Part shown: positions 49,214 through 62,500 of the stretch, in pieces
Numbering within the stretch: the first letter of the stretch is position 1
Layout of the letters: each line of letters opens with the position of its first letter
Assembly: GCA_030490835.1 (NCBI GenBank)
Contig: CM059977.1
Span: forward strand, 10,630,765 to 10,694,764
Length of the DNA stretch: 64,000 nucleotides
Source: Annona cherimola
Taxonomy: Eukaryota > Streptophyta > Magnoliopsida > Magnoliales > Annonaceae
Reading direction: 5' to 3'
The notes under the pieces: model-generated
The model's database searches: none
Seen by the model: only the letters and a program-made list of their open reading frames with translations
Told to the model about the DNA's origin: nothing
Program-made: the position numbers and the translations under genes

Positions 49214-49966
49214 TTGTGTTCGAAAAGTGATGAAATTTTTTAATACAAATTTTAAAATTTGAAAAAAACAACAGGATATGGTAGGGGTGATAATGGTGAG
49301 TAAAAATAAAAAGTTAAAATAGATATATTAATTATATGTATAATTATGTAAAATTTAATGAAATGTATGATAGTTGCATTGGAACATATGAAAAATAATT
49401 AAAAAATAAGATATTGATAGAGAGTAAAATTAAGTAAACACGTCCATATGTGTGTATTTGAGAAGTAATAAAACTCTTGAAAAAAAAAATTAATGCAAAG
49501 AATTTAAAAATAAAATAAAATAAATTGATATGATATGAGTAATAATGAGAATTATAGAGAATGATGTTAAAATAAATAGATTAATTATATAGGTAGTTAG
49601 GTAGAAATGGTTGAATGAAATGTATGATAGTTGCATTAGAACATGTGAAAAATAATTAAAAAATAGGATATTGGTAGAGAGTAAAATTAAGTGAATACGT
49701 CCATATAGGTATATTTGGGAAGTGATAAAACATTCGAAGAAAAATTTTTAATGCAAAAATTTAGAAATAAAATAAAATAAATTGATATGATACGAGTAAT
49801 AATGAGAATTATAGAAAATAGTGTTAAAATAAATAGATTAATTATATAGATAGTTGCGTAGAAATGATTGAAAAATATAGTAGTCATATATAAAGATGTC
49901 GAAAATAATAAAAAATATGGTAATTGTGAAATGCAAAACATTTTAATGCTGGTCAAATACACATTA
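49214..49966 (-). mobile_element. Tandem array of three Tourist-like MITE copies
   Basis: Three reverse-orientation copies abut at roughly 49214-49446, 49449-49705 and 49707-49966. The segment from 49360 recurs at 49617, a 257-bp period, including the junction text TAGAGAGTAAAATTAAGT. This suggests unequal crossing over between adjacent copies, or repeated insertion at one site. Confidence 0.75.
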
Positions 49967-50059
49967 ACATCAAATCCCTAAGCATGATTACATACTGACA
50001 ACTCAATTAATCCTTTTAGCCAAGATGAATCATTATTTTTAGCGCATTTTGTACTCATA

Positions 50060-50340
50060 GGGTGTGTTTGGCAATTAATAAAACATGTCAAGTTAAAACT
50101 TTTCAATCTAAAACTTTTCATTCTCCACAACTATCATATTTTTTAATCATTTTTTCACATTTTCCTATACAACTACCATACTTTTCAATCATTTCTACAC
50201 AACTATCTATACAACTAACCTATCTATTTTAACTTTATCCTCTCTACTACTCATCATTACTCCTATCATATCACATCATTTGACAACTTTTACTCTCCAA
50301 AACTTTTCACCAAAAGTTTTATTCATTACCAAACACACCC
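50060..50340 (+). mobile_element. Tourist-like MITE, best-preserved copy, ATA duplication
   Basis: A 281-bp element begins GGGTGTGTTTGGCAATTAAT and ends ATTACCAAACACACCC. ATA lies directly on both sides (50057-50059 and 50341-50343). It is a good family reference. Confidence 0.9.
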
Positions 50341-50671
50341 ATAGAATTTAATCTCAATCCAATTGCATGTTTTTCCATCTGGGCATCACATATAATTCTC
50401 ATAGCAATCTAATAAGTAGTGAAGCTATTAGAAGAATTTAGATCTATTTAAACAGATAATTCAATTGACATCAATTAATTAAAGAAAAATATATATCCCC
50501 AATGTCAAAGTCCATTGTAACTTTAGAAATGAAAAATACTTCAGGTTAGAAAAGAAAAATCTTCTGCAAGCAATATTCTTATTACAATCTATGTGTTTAA
50601 TAAAAAAAATAACACAATAATAAAGAAGAAAAATAAGCTTATTAAAAATTATTTCTATAAAAAGCAGTGAT

Positions 50672-51024
50672 TCTACACGACCGGCCGCATGAGGGCGCCC
50701 ATGCGTCTGGCTGTGCAACCCATTTTTTTGATTTTTTTATAAACATGTAAAACTAGGTGTATTTAACTCATAAATCAATTTTTACCATTTTTAGATGCCT
50801 TTGAATATTTTTTATTTTCAAACACAGTGGTATTTTTTGTAATTTCTGAGTCATAAAATTACGAAAATGCCACTATGTTTTAAAAAAAAAAATTAATAAC
50901 ATCCAAATACGGTAAAAATTTGTTTATAGATTAAATACACCTAACTTTATATATTTATAAAAAAATCAAAAAAATTAAAAAATAAGGTTTTTGGCGGAAT
51001 GCATGAGAGCCCAATCACCCCTCT
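50672..51024. mobile_element. Palindromic Mutator-type element
   Basis: Mirrored arms carry AACTAGGTGTATTTAACTCA, ATCAATTTTTACCATTTTTA and CACAGTGGTATTTTTTGTAA, with the complements following. The arm sequence matches 15205-15574 closely. The ends have diverged and no duplication is clear. Confidence 0.7.
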
Positions 51025-52132
51025 TCTATAAAAGCTCTATCTTCTGCTCCTCCTTCCACTTCCATGCTTCCGAATTCTCCTTCTGAGATTAACAAAAATC
51101 CTTAAAATGAGCTAAATAAACCCCTTTTATCTAGCGCATTGCACGACAACAAATCATAAAATATACAAACACTAGCTTTGCAAAATCCTGGCACCTTGGT
51201 GCCTAGCATTTTTCTTCTAAAATCAGGCTCTCAGCAGAGGGCGCAATGCCCAACAAGTCATTCACGCAAAGCTTTGCTCATTTGTTTCATCGATGCACTC
51301 CACGTTCATTGGCTCTCCTCTTTGGCTTTATTTTACTTCGATGCTTTCGTATTTTATTGAAAATGATTAGCCACAAGACCAAAATAAAAGTTCTGTCAGT
51401 ACAAACACATTCTAACATGCAAGTTATAACGCACTTAATTCTTAGACTTACAAAACGCAATTAACATCTAAAATTAACATAACATACATAATAACCCTCA
51501 AATAACACTTTTTAATTAGCATTTCACTCCCAAAAAAAGCATCATAACTATATTTTCTTCGAGTTATCAGCTACACTTGTTTTATGGTGTCACTTGATAT
51601 GTTATAGAGGTTTTGCCTTCGTTCAATACAAAATGACTAAGAGTAAACTTTAGTTAATCTAATCAATTCATCAGTGTTCAACAATGTTCCATCTTTTTTT
51701 TTTTATGAAACAATGCTCGATCATATTGGATTGTCGTGTTTTTAACAAATAAATATTTTTAATCAATCACTTTTAAATTTCTTTTTCTCTTTTTTACTAG
51801 ATGAAACTTACAATGAACCAAAGCATACAGATCAGTAGTATCTCATTTTGCATGTGTGTGTAATTCCAATTTCAAGTACAAATGAAACCAGATGCTTCGC
51901 GTAATTTGATCTAATAAAAAAGCTTACATTATGACTCTGTTGTCGTCATAATATACATAATGACAAAATTAATGAATGTACAAGGTTTCTTGTATTCGAT
52001 TGTACGGGACAATGTGCTAAATATAGGGCGTGTTTGGCCTTTTTTCATGTACATGTTTACACAGTTATCATAATTTACCATCATTTGTCGCATTTTTCTA
52101 TACTAATGCTATATATTTTTTAACTTTATTTA
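51025..52132. other. Intergenic DNA, with a possible broken MITE start
   Basis: No gene is seen. GGGCGTGTTTGGCC at 52026-52039 looks like the left end of a further MITE without a matching right end. Short frames at 51178-51464 have no recognised features. Confidence 0.45.
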
Positions 52133-52395
52133 GGATGTGTTTAGAAAGTTATAAAACTTTTGCATGAAAAAGTTTTTGTATAAAAGTTATTAAATTGAAA
52201 TAAAATGATGTAATATGGTATGAGATAATGACAACAAGTATAAAGAATAAAATTAAAATAGATAAATAGTCGTGTAAAAATAATTGAAAAGTATTGTACT
52301 TGTATAAAAAAATGTTAAAAATAATTAAAAAAATGTGGCAATTATGGATAATGAGAAGTTTTAGCTTGGCATTTTGTACTCTGCCAAACACACTC
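52133..52395 (-). mobile_element. Tourist-like MITE, reverse orientation, TTA duplication
   Basis: A 263-bp element begins GGATGTGTTTAGAAAGTTAT and ends GCCAAACACACTC. TTA is present at 52130-52132 and 52396-52398. Confidence 0.85.
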
Positions 52396-54257
52396 TTAAT
52401 TTACTCGTAAATTATTGATCTTACTATATCACATTATTATCTTATTTGTTACGGATTTTTTTCTATATTTTTGTACCACTTTTCAAAGCACTATCATTTT
52501 AGCAGGGGCTTGTATGACTAGCACCCGTATGTGATAACATATTGATTAGATGTGCAATTCGGGCTCATAAAACTTAATTAATCTCAATCTTAATTTTAAC
52601 CCTATTTCTAAAACTTTAATCATAGATTCTAACCTTATTTTTAAAATATGAGATCAGATTGAGTTATGAATTGAAATTCAAGTTAACTTTATTTCAACAA
52701 TATATATTTGTTTTTAGTTTTATACTTATTTAATTTCAAATTCATCACCGAATAAAAAGTCTAAGATGATAATTTCCCATTTTAAAATAAGAAAAAGTGA
52801 AAGAATGCTTAAAAGCTAAGAATAAAATGTCGTTTAGATCTTCTCCTACGTCAAGTAAACTTACAGCCCCCACTTCAGAGAATAAAGATTACAATTTCAT
52901 CCTCGTAATTATGCAATTCAAGTACCATGCAATACATTAGAGGAGCATAGTTTAACTGATGTATTAATGAGTTTAGAATAGTGTTCTTAACAAATAAATA
53001 CTATAATATTGTAAGATTAGTTAGAAATTTGTGTATCTTTTGATACTAAATAATATAATATTGTATAAATGTAGAGAACAAGTGAATAAGATTTTGCTTC
53101 CACTGATAAGATAATAAAATAATATATTTTTATGAAGATTCAAGAATTGTTTGGGGGCATGGGTAGCAAGGAGATGAGGAGTTATATTTTTGTAAAGTAC
53201 AAGAGTAATATAATATAATATAATACAAGTAAAATAAGAATAAATAGGTTGTTGGATTATACATTGATTGAACTATGAGAATGAAAATGAAAAAGTATAG
53301 TAGTTAATTAATTAATATGTCAAATCATTTCTTGAAAATATATATAGGGACGAATTTAGAGTTTTCTTCCCTTGCCACTCTCTCTTACCAAACAGTGTCA
53401 TGAGATAGTAAACAAATTAAAGGTATTGCTTTTATTACGAATAATATAGGGGATGTATATGAATGTAAAAGTTAGTGGAATTTTGGAGTGAAGTGGGAGT
53501 GAGAAAGAAAATGTGTTAAAAATTATGTGACTGATATAAAATGACAAAAGTAAAGTTAGCATAAATAGTATAATTGAAATAAAATGATTGGAATATACAA
53601 GTAGAATTAGAAAAATAGGAATGTTAGGTTGTTAAATCGTATATGAGATTACATACATATCATGACTTCCCATCTTACATCACATTGCCTTATTACCAAA
53701 CGACCCCGTAAATAATACCGCACGGGTAAATTATGAATGTTCAAGAGCTTTTCACTTTCATTATTAATACATAAATATAAGAATAATTTTTTTGATAGGT
53801 AGATGCTCATAAGGTGTAATATTTTATATATTGAAGAGAATATTAAGGGGTAATTTAGGTGTATAAAAATATAATAAATATGTAAAAATCATTCTTGAGC
53901 TTCGGATTATACATTTGCAGATTTAGAATTGCTCGAAATCAAGTTTGGGTTGGATCAGATTATACATTAGTAAATTTAGCATTGCTGACAATCGAGTCTG
54001 AGTTAAATTCATACGAAATTGCACACCCTAGTTTATATTAACCAATAACTTCTTACTAACGTGAAAACAACAAATTTTCTGAAGAATTGTAATTTCGGAT
54101 GCAACTAAACACATCTAAAATTTTGAAATGAGCTATTGCAGAAAGAATGAATGGTTGAGTAAGCCCTAAGTCTTGCACTACTAAATTGTTTTCTTTTATA
54201 ATATTATTTATTTATAATTTTTATTATCACCACTTGTGTATTTTGGGTCATTTTTCA
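52396..54257. other. Intergenic DNA, nothing recognised
   Basis: AT-rich, with several TA-rich simple stretches. I found no gene and no repeat with clear ends. Confidence 0.5.
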
Positions 54258-54540
54258 ATGCACCCCGTGCACCAGCTTCAGTGCATCCAGGTGTATTTAA
54301 TTATTATTTTTATTTTTGTTGAACTTTTTTTATACAAGTGTTAATATAGATTATTTAACATGTATATCAATTTTTACCAATTTTTAGATATTTTTTGAAT
54401 TTTTAAAAATCAGCGATAATTTGATAATTATGCTAAATAAACTTAGATTAATACTTATATAAAAAAATTTCAAAAAAATATAAGAAAATAAATTTTTATG
54501 TCTAGGTGCACCGAATCTAAATGCACTCGAGTGCACTAGA
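54258..54540. mobile_element. Palindromic element with a deleted right arm
   Basis: The left arm carries GTGCACCAGCTTCAGTGCAT and ATATCAATTTTTACCA as in 20570-20965. The right arm is much shorter, jumping from AATTATGCTAAATAA to the terminal GGTGCACCGAATCTAAATGC. Confidence 0.6.
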
Positions 54541-55044
54541 TAACTTCTTGTGTATTTCAAGTTTTCAACGCTGTTGAATGATGTATTGATTAGTTGGTAA
54601 TTTCTTATTTCACTGCTGCGATTACCGCGTGAACTTTGTTTGAACCGGACTAAAACAACGCTGCATATCTGACACGTCTGACCGGTTCAATCAGCGCATA
54701 AGCTGTGGAGTGTAAACTCATCGGGTTCATGACTTGGCGTTGACTTGTTCCAGATAATGGGATTTCTGTGCTAAAATCTGCCATTTTAGCTAGACGGCAA
54801 ATCAAACATTGCTTAAACTGTTAAACAGCCTCAACTTGTTCAAACCGTAGCAAATTCTAATAATACTGATCACACACGAGGCATCATCTGAGATATTTGC
54901 ATCTAACACCATCAAAGTGCAAAGTAAAAACAAAATCGAAAGACTCTGTGCTTGCTCCTACCTTCGAAATTTACAATTTGACACCTGCATGTGAAATATA
55001 TTTAGTGTCCTTTTGGCATTAGAAAAAATTTCACCACTTTTTCT

Positions 55045-55640
55045 GGCCTGCTGATCTTTTAAGACCGCATCCAGCCCAAAAATTTATTTTTTAAAATTTT
55101 TCTCATGGGTAAGTAAATCTAGGTATATTAAATCTATAAACCAAGTTTTACCATTTTTGAATATTTTTAAGTATTTTTTTGGATTTTTAAACACAATCCG
55201 TAAAATTACGGAAATACCACTGTGTTTAAAAATCTATAAAAAACTTAAAAATATCAAAAAATGGTAAAACTTGGTTTATAGATTTAATACACCTATATTT
55301 ATTTAGGGTGTGTTTAGTATTGTTTAAAAAATATCAAGTTAAAACTTTTCAATCTAAAACCTTTCACTTTCTACAACATCATATTTTTTAATCATTTTTT
55401 CACAATTTCCTATACAACAATCATATTTTTCGATCATTTCTACACAAATACCCACGCAACTAACCTATCTATTTTAACTTTATCCTTTTTATTACCTATC
55501 ATTACCTCTATCATATCACATCATTTGACAACTTTTACTCTCTAAAACTTTTCACCAAAAGTTTTATCTATTCCCAAACACACCCTTACTTATGAAAAAA
55601 ATTAAATTTTTTTTTATCTAAACTCCCCGATGTTCATCTT
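55045..55640. mobile_element. Palindromic Mutator-type element split by a MITE
   Basis: The left arm and most of the right arm (CATGGGTAAGTAAATCTAGG, mirrored) match 15205-15574. At 55306 the right arm is cut by a Tourist-like MITE and resumes at about 55586 with TTACTTATGAAAAA. Confidence 0.72.
55306..55585 (+). mobile_element. Tourist-like MITE nested in a palindromic element, TTA duplication
   Basis: A 280-bp element begins GGGTGTGTTTAGTATTG and ends CCCAAACACACCC. TTA lies at 55303-55305 and 55586-55588. Removing the insert and one TTA restores the arm of the surrounding palindrome, so the MITE is the younger of the two. Confidence 0.88.
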
Positions 55641-56555
55641 ATTCTTATTTGTTCGTGCGAGGAAAATAAACGGATGAATTCGACGGTGAGAAAATAATGA
55701 TTAAATAAAAAACCGGGCTTTTTTTTCTCCTAAAGTTTTTTTTTTTTTTTTTTTTAAAAAGAAAAAAAAGTACTCTGGGTTAGGAAGTAGGTGGACTGGG
55801 TTGGCCCACTCCCCCTTTAGGGTTGAGCGAGCCCAACTATCCCAGGCCTAACGACTCTGTTTGGCCGGCTCGGTACTCTGGCTCATGCGCATCATCAGGA
55901 GCCGGAAAACCGCTCCGAAGAAACGCCATTAGCTTCCTATTTCAAATTTTCAATAAAAAATTACCCCTCTTCAAAAATAAAAAATAAAAAATTACCCATT
56001 TCACATGCCCTATTCGCCTGGCCAGCAGCACGTTTTGATGTTTTGTGAGACATGGTGCAAAATTATTATTATTTTTGGGTGGACATCTGATCTCGTGGTT
56101 TTCCCTCTATCATTCAATTTTCATGATCTGGTCGCGCGCAATGTTTATTCTTCCACGTGTCCGCCATAGAAAAATAGCCTCCACCCACCAACCTATCTCA
56201 TTCTCTCCTCCCACTGAAATGTGGCAAACGCGCACCCTAAGTCCATATCCTCTTTCTTTCTCGCTTGTTCTCGTCTTGGCGCAGCGTCGGCAAAGGCGAC
56301 TTTTTTTTTTTATCTAATTCCATCCCACCTTTTATTTCCCTGCACCCCAAAATACGCCCATTTTCTCAAATCCCTAATTCACGGCAAAGGAAAGAAGAAC
56401 GCGAGAGCTAAGTTATCTCGCTCCCTCGCTAATCATCTATCTTTTTTTTCTAGGGTTCCGGCCTTATCATCATCGTCGTCGTCTTCTTCCTTCCGCCAAT
56501 CTTCTAGGGTTTCTTTGGCGACGGAGGAGGAGGCCTTCGGATTCTCGACCGGATA
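55641..56555 (+). other. Promoter and leader region of the NST1-like gene
   Basis: A poly-T/poly-A stretch (about 55735-55770) is followed by a more balanced sequence and a CT-rich leader just upstream of the start codon. A 112-triplet upstream frame (56221-56556) ends in TAATG, overlapping the start codon by one base; whether it is transcribed depends on the start site. Confidence 0.45.
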
Positions 56556-59500
56556 ATGTGCATACTCTGCGTCGTGCAGAAGTGGTCTCGCCGTGTCGCG
56601 ACCATGCTTCCTTGGCTCGTCATCCCGTTGATCGCCCTCTGGGCGCTCTCGCAGCTCCTGCCGCCGAGCTTCCGCGTCGAGGTCACGTCGCCGCGGCTGG
56701 CCTGCGTCGTCGTCCTGCTCGTCACGCTGCTGTGGTATGAGGTCTTGATGCCGCAGCTGTCGGCGTGGCGTGCACGCCGGACTGCCCAATTGAAGGAGCG
56801 GCAGCGGACGGAGGCACTGGTGTTGCAGAAGCTGCGGAAGACCGCCACGCGGCGGTGCCGGAACTGTCTCACACCGTACCGGGACCAGAACCCTTGCGGG
56901 GGGCGGTTCATGTGTAGTTACTGTGGGCATGTGTCGAAAAGGCCGGTATTGGATATGCCTAACCCCCCTGGGAAGATGTGCAGCGGATGGATTTGTGGGG
57001 GGCCAGAGTGGGGGGAGAATGGTAGTTGGGCTCCGCCAAAGCAACGCTCTTGGGTGTTCAGCGATGATGAGAGGTGCTCTGCGGAGAAGTCTTACTCGGG
57101 TGCTGTGGTTTTTGTGTGCCGAATGCTGGGGTCGTTCTTTTTGTTCTTGCGGTGGCTGTGGAGGAAAGTTTTCCGCATAGGGTCACTGCGGGAGGGCGAT
57201 TCGTCAGGGCCTGGTTCAATGTCGTCAAAAAAGGGAGAGAATGGGGGAAGTTTGAATGAGAGTAAAGGGGAGAAAGCTAAGAGGAAGGCTGAGGAGAAGA
57301 GGCAGGCGCGCTTGGAAAGAGAGCTCCTGGAAGAGGAGGAGAGGAAGCAGAGGGAGGAGGTTGCGAGGTTGGTGGAGGAGCAGAGGAGGCTGCGCGATGA
57401 ACAGGCGGGGGCTGGTAAAGAGCAGGGTGCTCATGATAAGGACGGAGAGAGTCGGAAAGAAAATGTGAGGAGGCAACGGCAAGAGAGAAAGAAGGACAAA
57501 GATAAAGGATCAAGCAAGAGCAATTCTGATGTTGAAGATCTTGAAAAGAAAGGTTGCAGGGCTAGTAGCCGAGAGAGTGAGAGTAAGCGAGAGGCTGAGA
57601 AGCGAGTAGCCCAGAGCTCAGAAACAGGGAATATTCTAAAGGGTGCCACTGCAAACTCTGTAAATCGGGCTAGCAGTGGTAGCAGATACTTTGATAGCAT
57701 GAAGGGTTCGTTTTTTCCATCCTCCAAAAGTTGCAATGGGGCTGGTTTTTTTGGGCGCGACACTTACAATTCAGCCTCTACTGCAACTAAAGTTAACAAG
57801 ACTCTGGGTTTTAGGGATCATGTATTGGCTTTCGGGAATAGAAAGGAGATGCATGCTGTCGAACACAGATCACCAAAATTGACTTCAAATGCAGATTATA
57901 AGACAACAAAGACTGCTTGCAATCAACCTGTAAGTTGCATTTTCATGTGGCATGTTGTTATTGAGTTTTATGCTGCTGTTTTGCCTATAGGTTTTAGCAA
58001 CATGAACAGCAACGATTGATTCAAAGCAGGTTGAGAGGGTAAATTTAGCTTTGCGATTTGGACTGAAAAATGGTTATTGCCATCAGTGTTATCCGAACTA
58101 GTTGGTTGGTTACAAGATTCTTCTTGTTCTTTTTCTGCCTGTTGAGTATAATGGCAGAAGCTCAGCCAAACAATAGCTCCTCTAGTCCTCTTTAGCTTGA
58201 TTAATAAGAAAAGCTTTGTTGGTAAGAGAAACGTCTGATGCATTATTTTGGACCCATGGAAAGCAGTGGGTTAATTCTAAATATGACCATAACTTATACC
58301 CATATTTACAGATATGACCGCACATCTATAAAAATGGCGTAGATGACCACATATTTTCCTCTTAATTCCAAATATACAACAATGTTAAAACTGATATTAA
58401 AAATTATGTGAAGCTACAATATTACCCCTGATTAAAGTTTAAAAAAAAGCTACTCTAATTGAATATTATAAAGTAGTTTAATGAAATGATATAAGGACAG
58501 AGTAGAAGTTGGCTCAATACTTCTATGTGCACATATTGTTCCTTTTCAAAAGAAATGAGGAGGGCATCTTTGTTCTTTAAACAAAATTTACCATTTTATC
58601 TAACAAAATCTGACAGCTTGTCATATTTGGAATTTAAAGGTTAAATATGTGGTCATTTATACCATTTTTTATAATTGTATGGTGATATCTATAAATATAG
58701 GCAAAAGTTGTGGTCATATGTGGAATTAACCCGGAAGCAGTTGTAAACTTAAGTTGCCATTGCTTATAAAACTAAATGAATAACATGTGGGTTGATAACA
58801 TATATCCGTTAATGCAACCAGAAGAACAATAAATATAGGCAAAAGTTGTGGTCATATGTGGAATTAACCCGGAAGCAGTTGTAAACTTAAGTTGCCATTG
58901 CCTCTAAAACTAAATGAATAACATGTGGGTTGATAACATATATCCGTTAATGCAACCAGAAGAACAATAATTCAGACTCAACATGATCAGGTGACTGTAG
59001 CGATTAAATTTCCAGGAACTTCTCAATTGGAAATACCTGAATCAAAGAACAATGGCTACAAGCAAAGTTTAATAATTTTGTGGATTTGTTGCTGAATACT
59101 GCAAAACCAACTCTTTAAGCTTCTTATAATGGAAATTTCCAATAACCTAAAAATTAGAATACTAAATGTGATGTATTTGCTGTCAAACCTAGCCTAGATC
59201 AAATGATGGTCACTTTCCCATCATCGAATGGTGAATTGTAGTTTCCTTTTTCCCATTTATTTTTGCTTGGAATTCTAAAGCGGATGATTTGCCATAATGA
59301 TGGTCAATTTTTTATCTTAAAATGCTGTAGTGTGGTTTCTTTTCCCTCAGAAACATTCTATTGGTATATGTAAATTTTATAGTGATTGCATGGAGGGCTG
59401 CATTCTAAAGTCACGAATCAGTAAATTCTGGCATGATCTGAGATCCCCAAAACTTGAAACAATTGTATCAGATGTCTTGACCAAACAAAGTAGGAAACTT

Positions 59501-62500
59501 GGCGCCTTGCTGATACTTCTTCCTCATACACGCAAAACACTTACATCCATACCTTATATGCCACAAAAGCATTCCAAATGATAATGTTGTTGCAAATTAC
59601 TGTGCACTAGGCGATCGAACATGTCATTGGACATTCTGTCCTTTAACTATTTAGCTCCACAAATTTTGAATCTGGGCTTTTTTTAAAATCAGTTGTGTGT
59701 GATAATTGACAGAAGAAGAGCCCATTTACTTTCATTACCCATGTTCTTCGACCATCAGATTTGTTGTGAAGTATACAACTTTTATGTGCTAAATGAGCTT
59801 GATGAAAGCTACCCCATGTTTTAAGTCCCAGGGTCGCTTCTAGCTGGGGTAGAGTGAACAGTGTTGTTAGTTATTACCCTTATAATCCCACATATCATAC
59901 ATTATTCTGAAAGCTTGCTTTTGATTGGTACAATAGAAGTTCTCAAAATTCCAGAAAGGGAGCATTCAAAATCCTAGACATATTCCCGAAAATGTTAAAT
60001 TTTTACATGCCAACGTTGAAGATCATGGTCTTCCTCCTTCCTAGATGATTGCCTAGCAAATGCTTAAGCTGTCGAGGAGTCTTTCCTTGCCCTTGATTTT
60101 GTTGATGTCCTATTCCATCTACCAAATGTCTTTTACTAGCTTGATCCTGATGTTCTTAGATCTTTTCTTCTTCTTCTTCTTCTTCTTCCTTTTTTCCATT
60201 TATAAAATCGGATCATCTATAAGCCTGTGTTTTTTTTACAGTTCAGCATAATCTAAGGTGATTCTTCTAAATATTAAGGTGGTGGTCCTAAACATTAAAG
60301 ATGAAATCATTTGAAGATGCATAGAATCTTACAATTGGAAAGAATGCTTGGATGTTGAAGATGTTGATTGATACTGTTTGGATAATCAATTGCTATGTGA
60401 AACACCTGGGAAAATTTTCACTGTTATAATTCTTTCACAATATAGTATCACTGGTAGAATTCACTTTACCATATAGCATCATCTGCATTGGTCTTAGTGT
60501 ATCGACTGCAAATGTTTCGATGATTTATCAATTGCATTGATCTTCATCATAATATATTTTCAGAATCCATAAGAGATGTTATGCATTGATCTTATTTTCT
60601 TTTTTTATCTTCATGAAATGGCATTGGGCAAAGCATATAAGAAATGTTTTGCAGAAGCTAGCTTAATAGATTTATAGTTACTGGATTTGAAATGCTTCGG
60701 CTCTGCTATTTTCTCCTGTCATTAGGTGGTTGCAAATCAGCAGCTGCAGCCAACTGCCCCGAAGAAGTCCTGGCAGCAATTATTTACTCGTTCTTCAACA
60801 GTTTTCCCTTGCTCAGATGTAAATCCAATGCTACAGTCGCATGTGAATCAGCAAACAGAGACGAGGAACTTTCAGCTGCCTGAGCAGCCCAAATCAAATT
60901 ACCATCATGATAGCAGGGTCCAAATTGGGTTACCTTCGCCTTTTACTGAGACTCCTCACGTCCCAACTAACTCAATTAGTAGCAGTATATCTCAATCTGT
61001 ATTTCCTCTTGCTGGAAAGCTGCCCCATGATTTCCCATCTGATGAGGCAGAGCTTTTTGAAGATCCATGTTATGTTCCTGATCCAGTCTCGTTGCTTGGG
61101 CCTGTTTCTGAATCATTAGACAACTTCCCATTGGATATAGGGATTGGATCTGTTGCAAATAAGGGATTAGAAAGATCTCATGTTGTCAAGAATGTATCTG
61201 CTCCTTCAGAAGTTATCAGGCCTTCTCCAATTGAGTCCCCTATGTCAAGATCACGTGTTGCTGAAGAAAGAAATAACATTCGTACCCAGCATCATTGCAA
61301 CCCTAAATCATGGGATCCAGTTTCATCACCTTTGATTGAATCAAGCAATTCCCATGAAGTAGGCACATGGCAGATGTGGACTTCCCCTCCGCTTTGTCAG
61401 GATGGTCTTGGGTTGATTGGTGGGCCTACCAGCTGGCTACCTGTTGCGCATAACAAATCTAACCATGAAGATATCATGCAGCCCTTCCAGAATGAAGGGA
61501 CTTCTGTCAATCAGTTAGCATTGTTGGAATCATCTCCTGCCAATTGTTGGACCAAGTAAGCTCTTTGAACCATATTTTAAGCATTTTGTTTGTATATGGA
61601 TTGAACAAGTATGAGGTTAACAGGAAAATTCCTTTGTGACTGTCATAGTACCTTTTTTTAGGCATTTTTAACCTACTGGTTATTAGTCAGTAGCAGCATT
61701 TTAATTTCTTGATCATTTATTGTTTGCTTGAATTTTAATTTTGTTCTTCCCAATCATTAACAGGGTCATCAACTGAGCTTTATTACAATTTGAAACCAAT
61801 TGTTATTAGCTTATCTAAATCAATTACATCATTTTGCAGTGTGGAGTCTTTTCTATTGGATTGACTGCTTTAGGGCCTGTTTGGCCATGCATTTTGAAGG
61901 TGAAAGCATGAATATCTTTCTGCTTTTAATGGGTATTTGACCCAGCTTTTAATTTCCACCAAAATTTTTGTTACTTCAATGCACAAAATCCAAGCTTTAA
62001 AAAAAAAAAAAAAAGAGGTACCGTGTGGTTTTCATACTGCCCCGTCAAACACGGCATTAGACCTGTTAAGCCATTCTACCCTGTGTGGATCTGTGAAGAT
62101 TGCTTGTGTTACATTGAAGAGTCTAGACTATAGATTTGTATAACCTCAATTCGCCACTCGGCCGAGCAACCATGGGCTGACTGTTTTTAGAGCTCCCAAA
62201 TGTGGATTCAGTCTTGGGTAAATGCTACTATAATCCTGAGTTTAGATTTGCGCGACCGCATGTGGCCACTTGAATGATGTTGCCCCCCCCCCCCCACCAA
62301 AAACCACCACCCTCCTCCTCTTCAAATATAGGATTGCAAAGGTTATTATGTCAGAGGGAGGATGCGGAGAGAGGATATTTTCTTGTTATGAGGTAGTTTT
62401 AGCCTGAATTGGATAGTGTTTTCCATTGGCACACAACTCTAGAGGCTTCTTCTCATAAAGAAAGGGCCATCTTGATGCGTAGAGCTACTGCATATTGCAG

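Larger units (their letters stand above)
57930..60725 (+). other. NST1-like gene intron 1
   Basis: GTAAGT donor and ATTAG acceptor. It contains a Mutator-type MITE (58268-58732), a 138-bp tandem duplication (58691-58966) and a TTC run near 60165. Text continuing after the donor gives a further 29 sense codons before a stop, so intron retention would change the C terminus. Confidence 0.85.

Noticed and set aside
56433..57044. 203-codon - strand frame opposite the NST1-like first exon
   Set aside because: It is a low-complexity Pro/Arg translation of a GC-rich coding exon on the other strand, with no recognisable domain.
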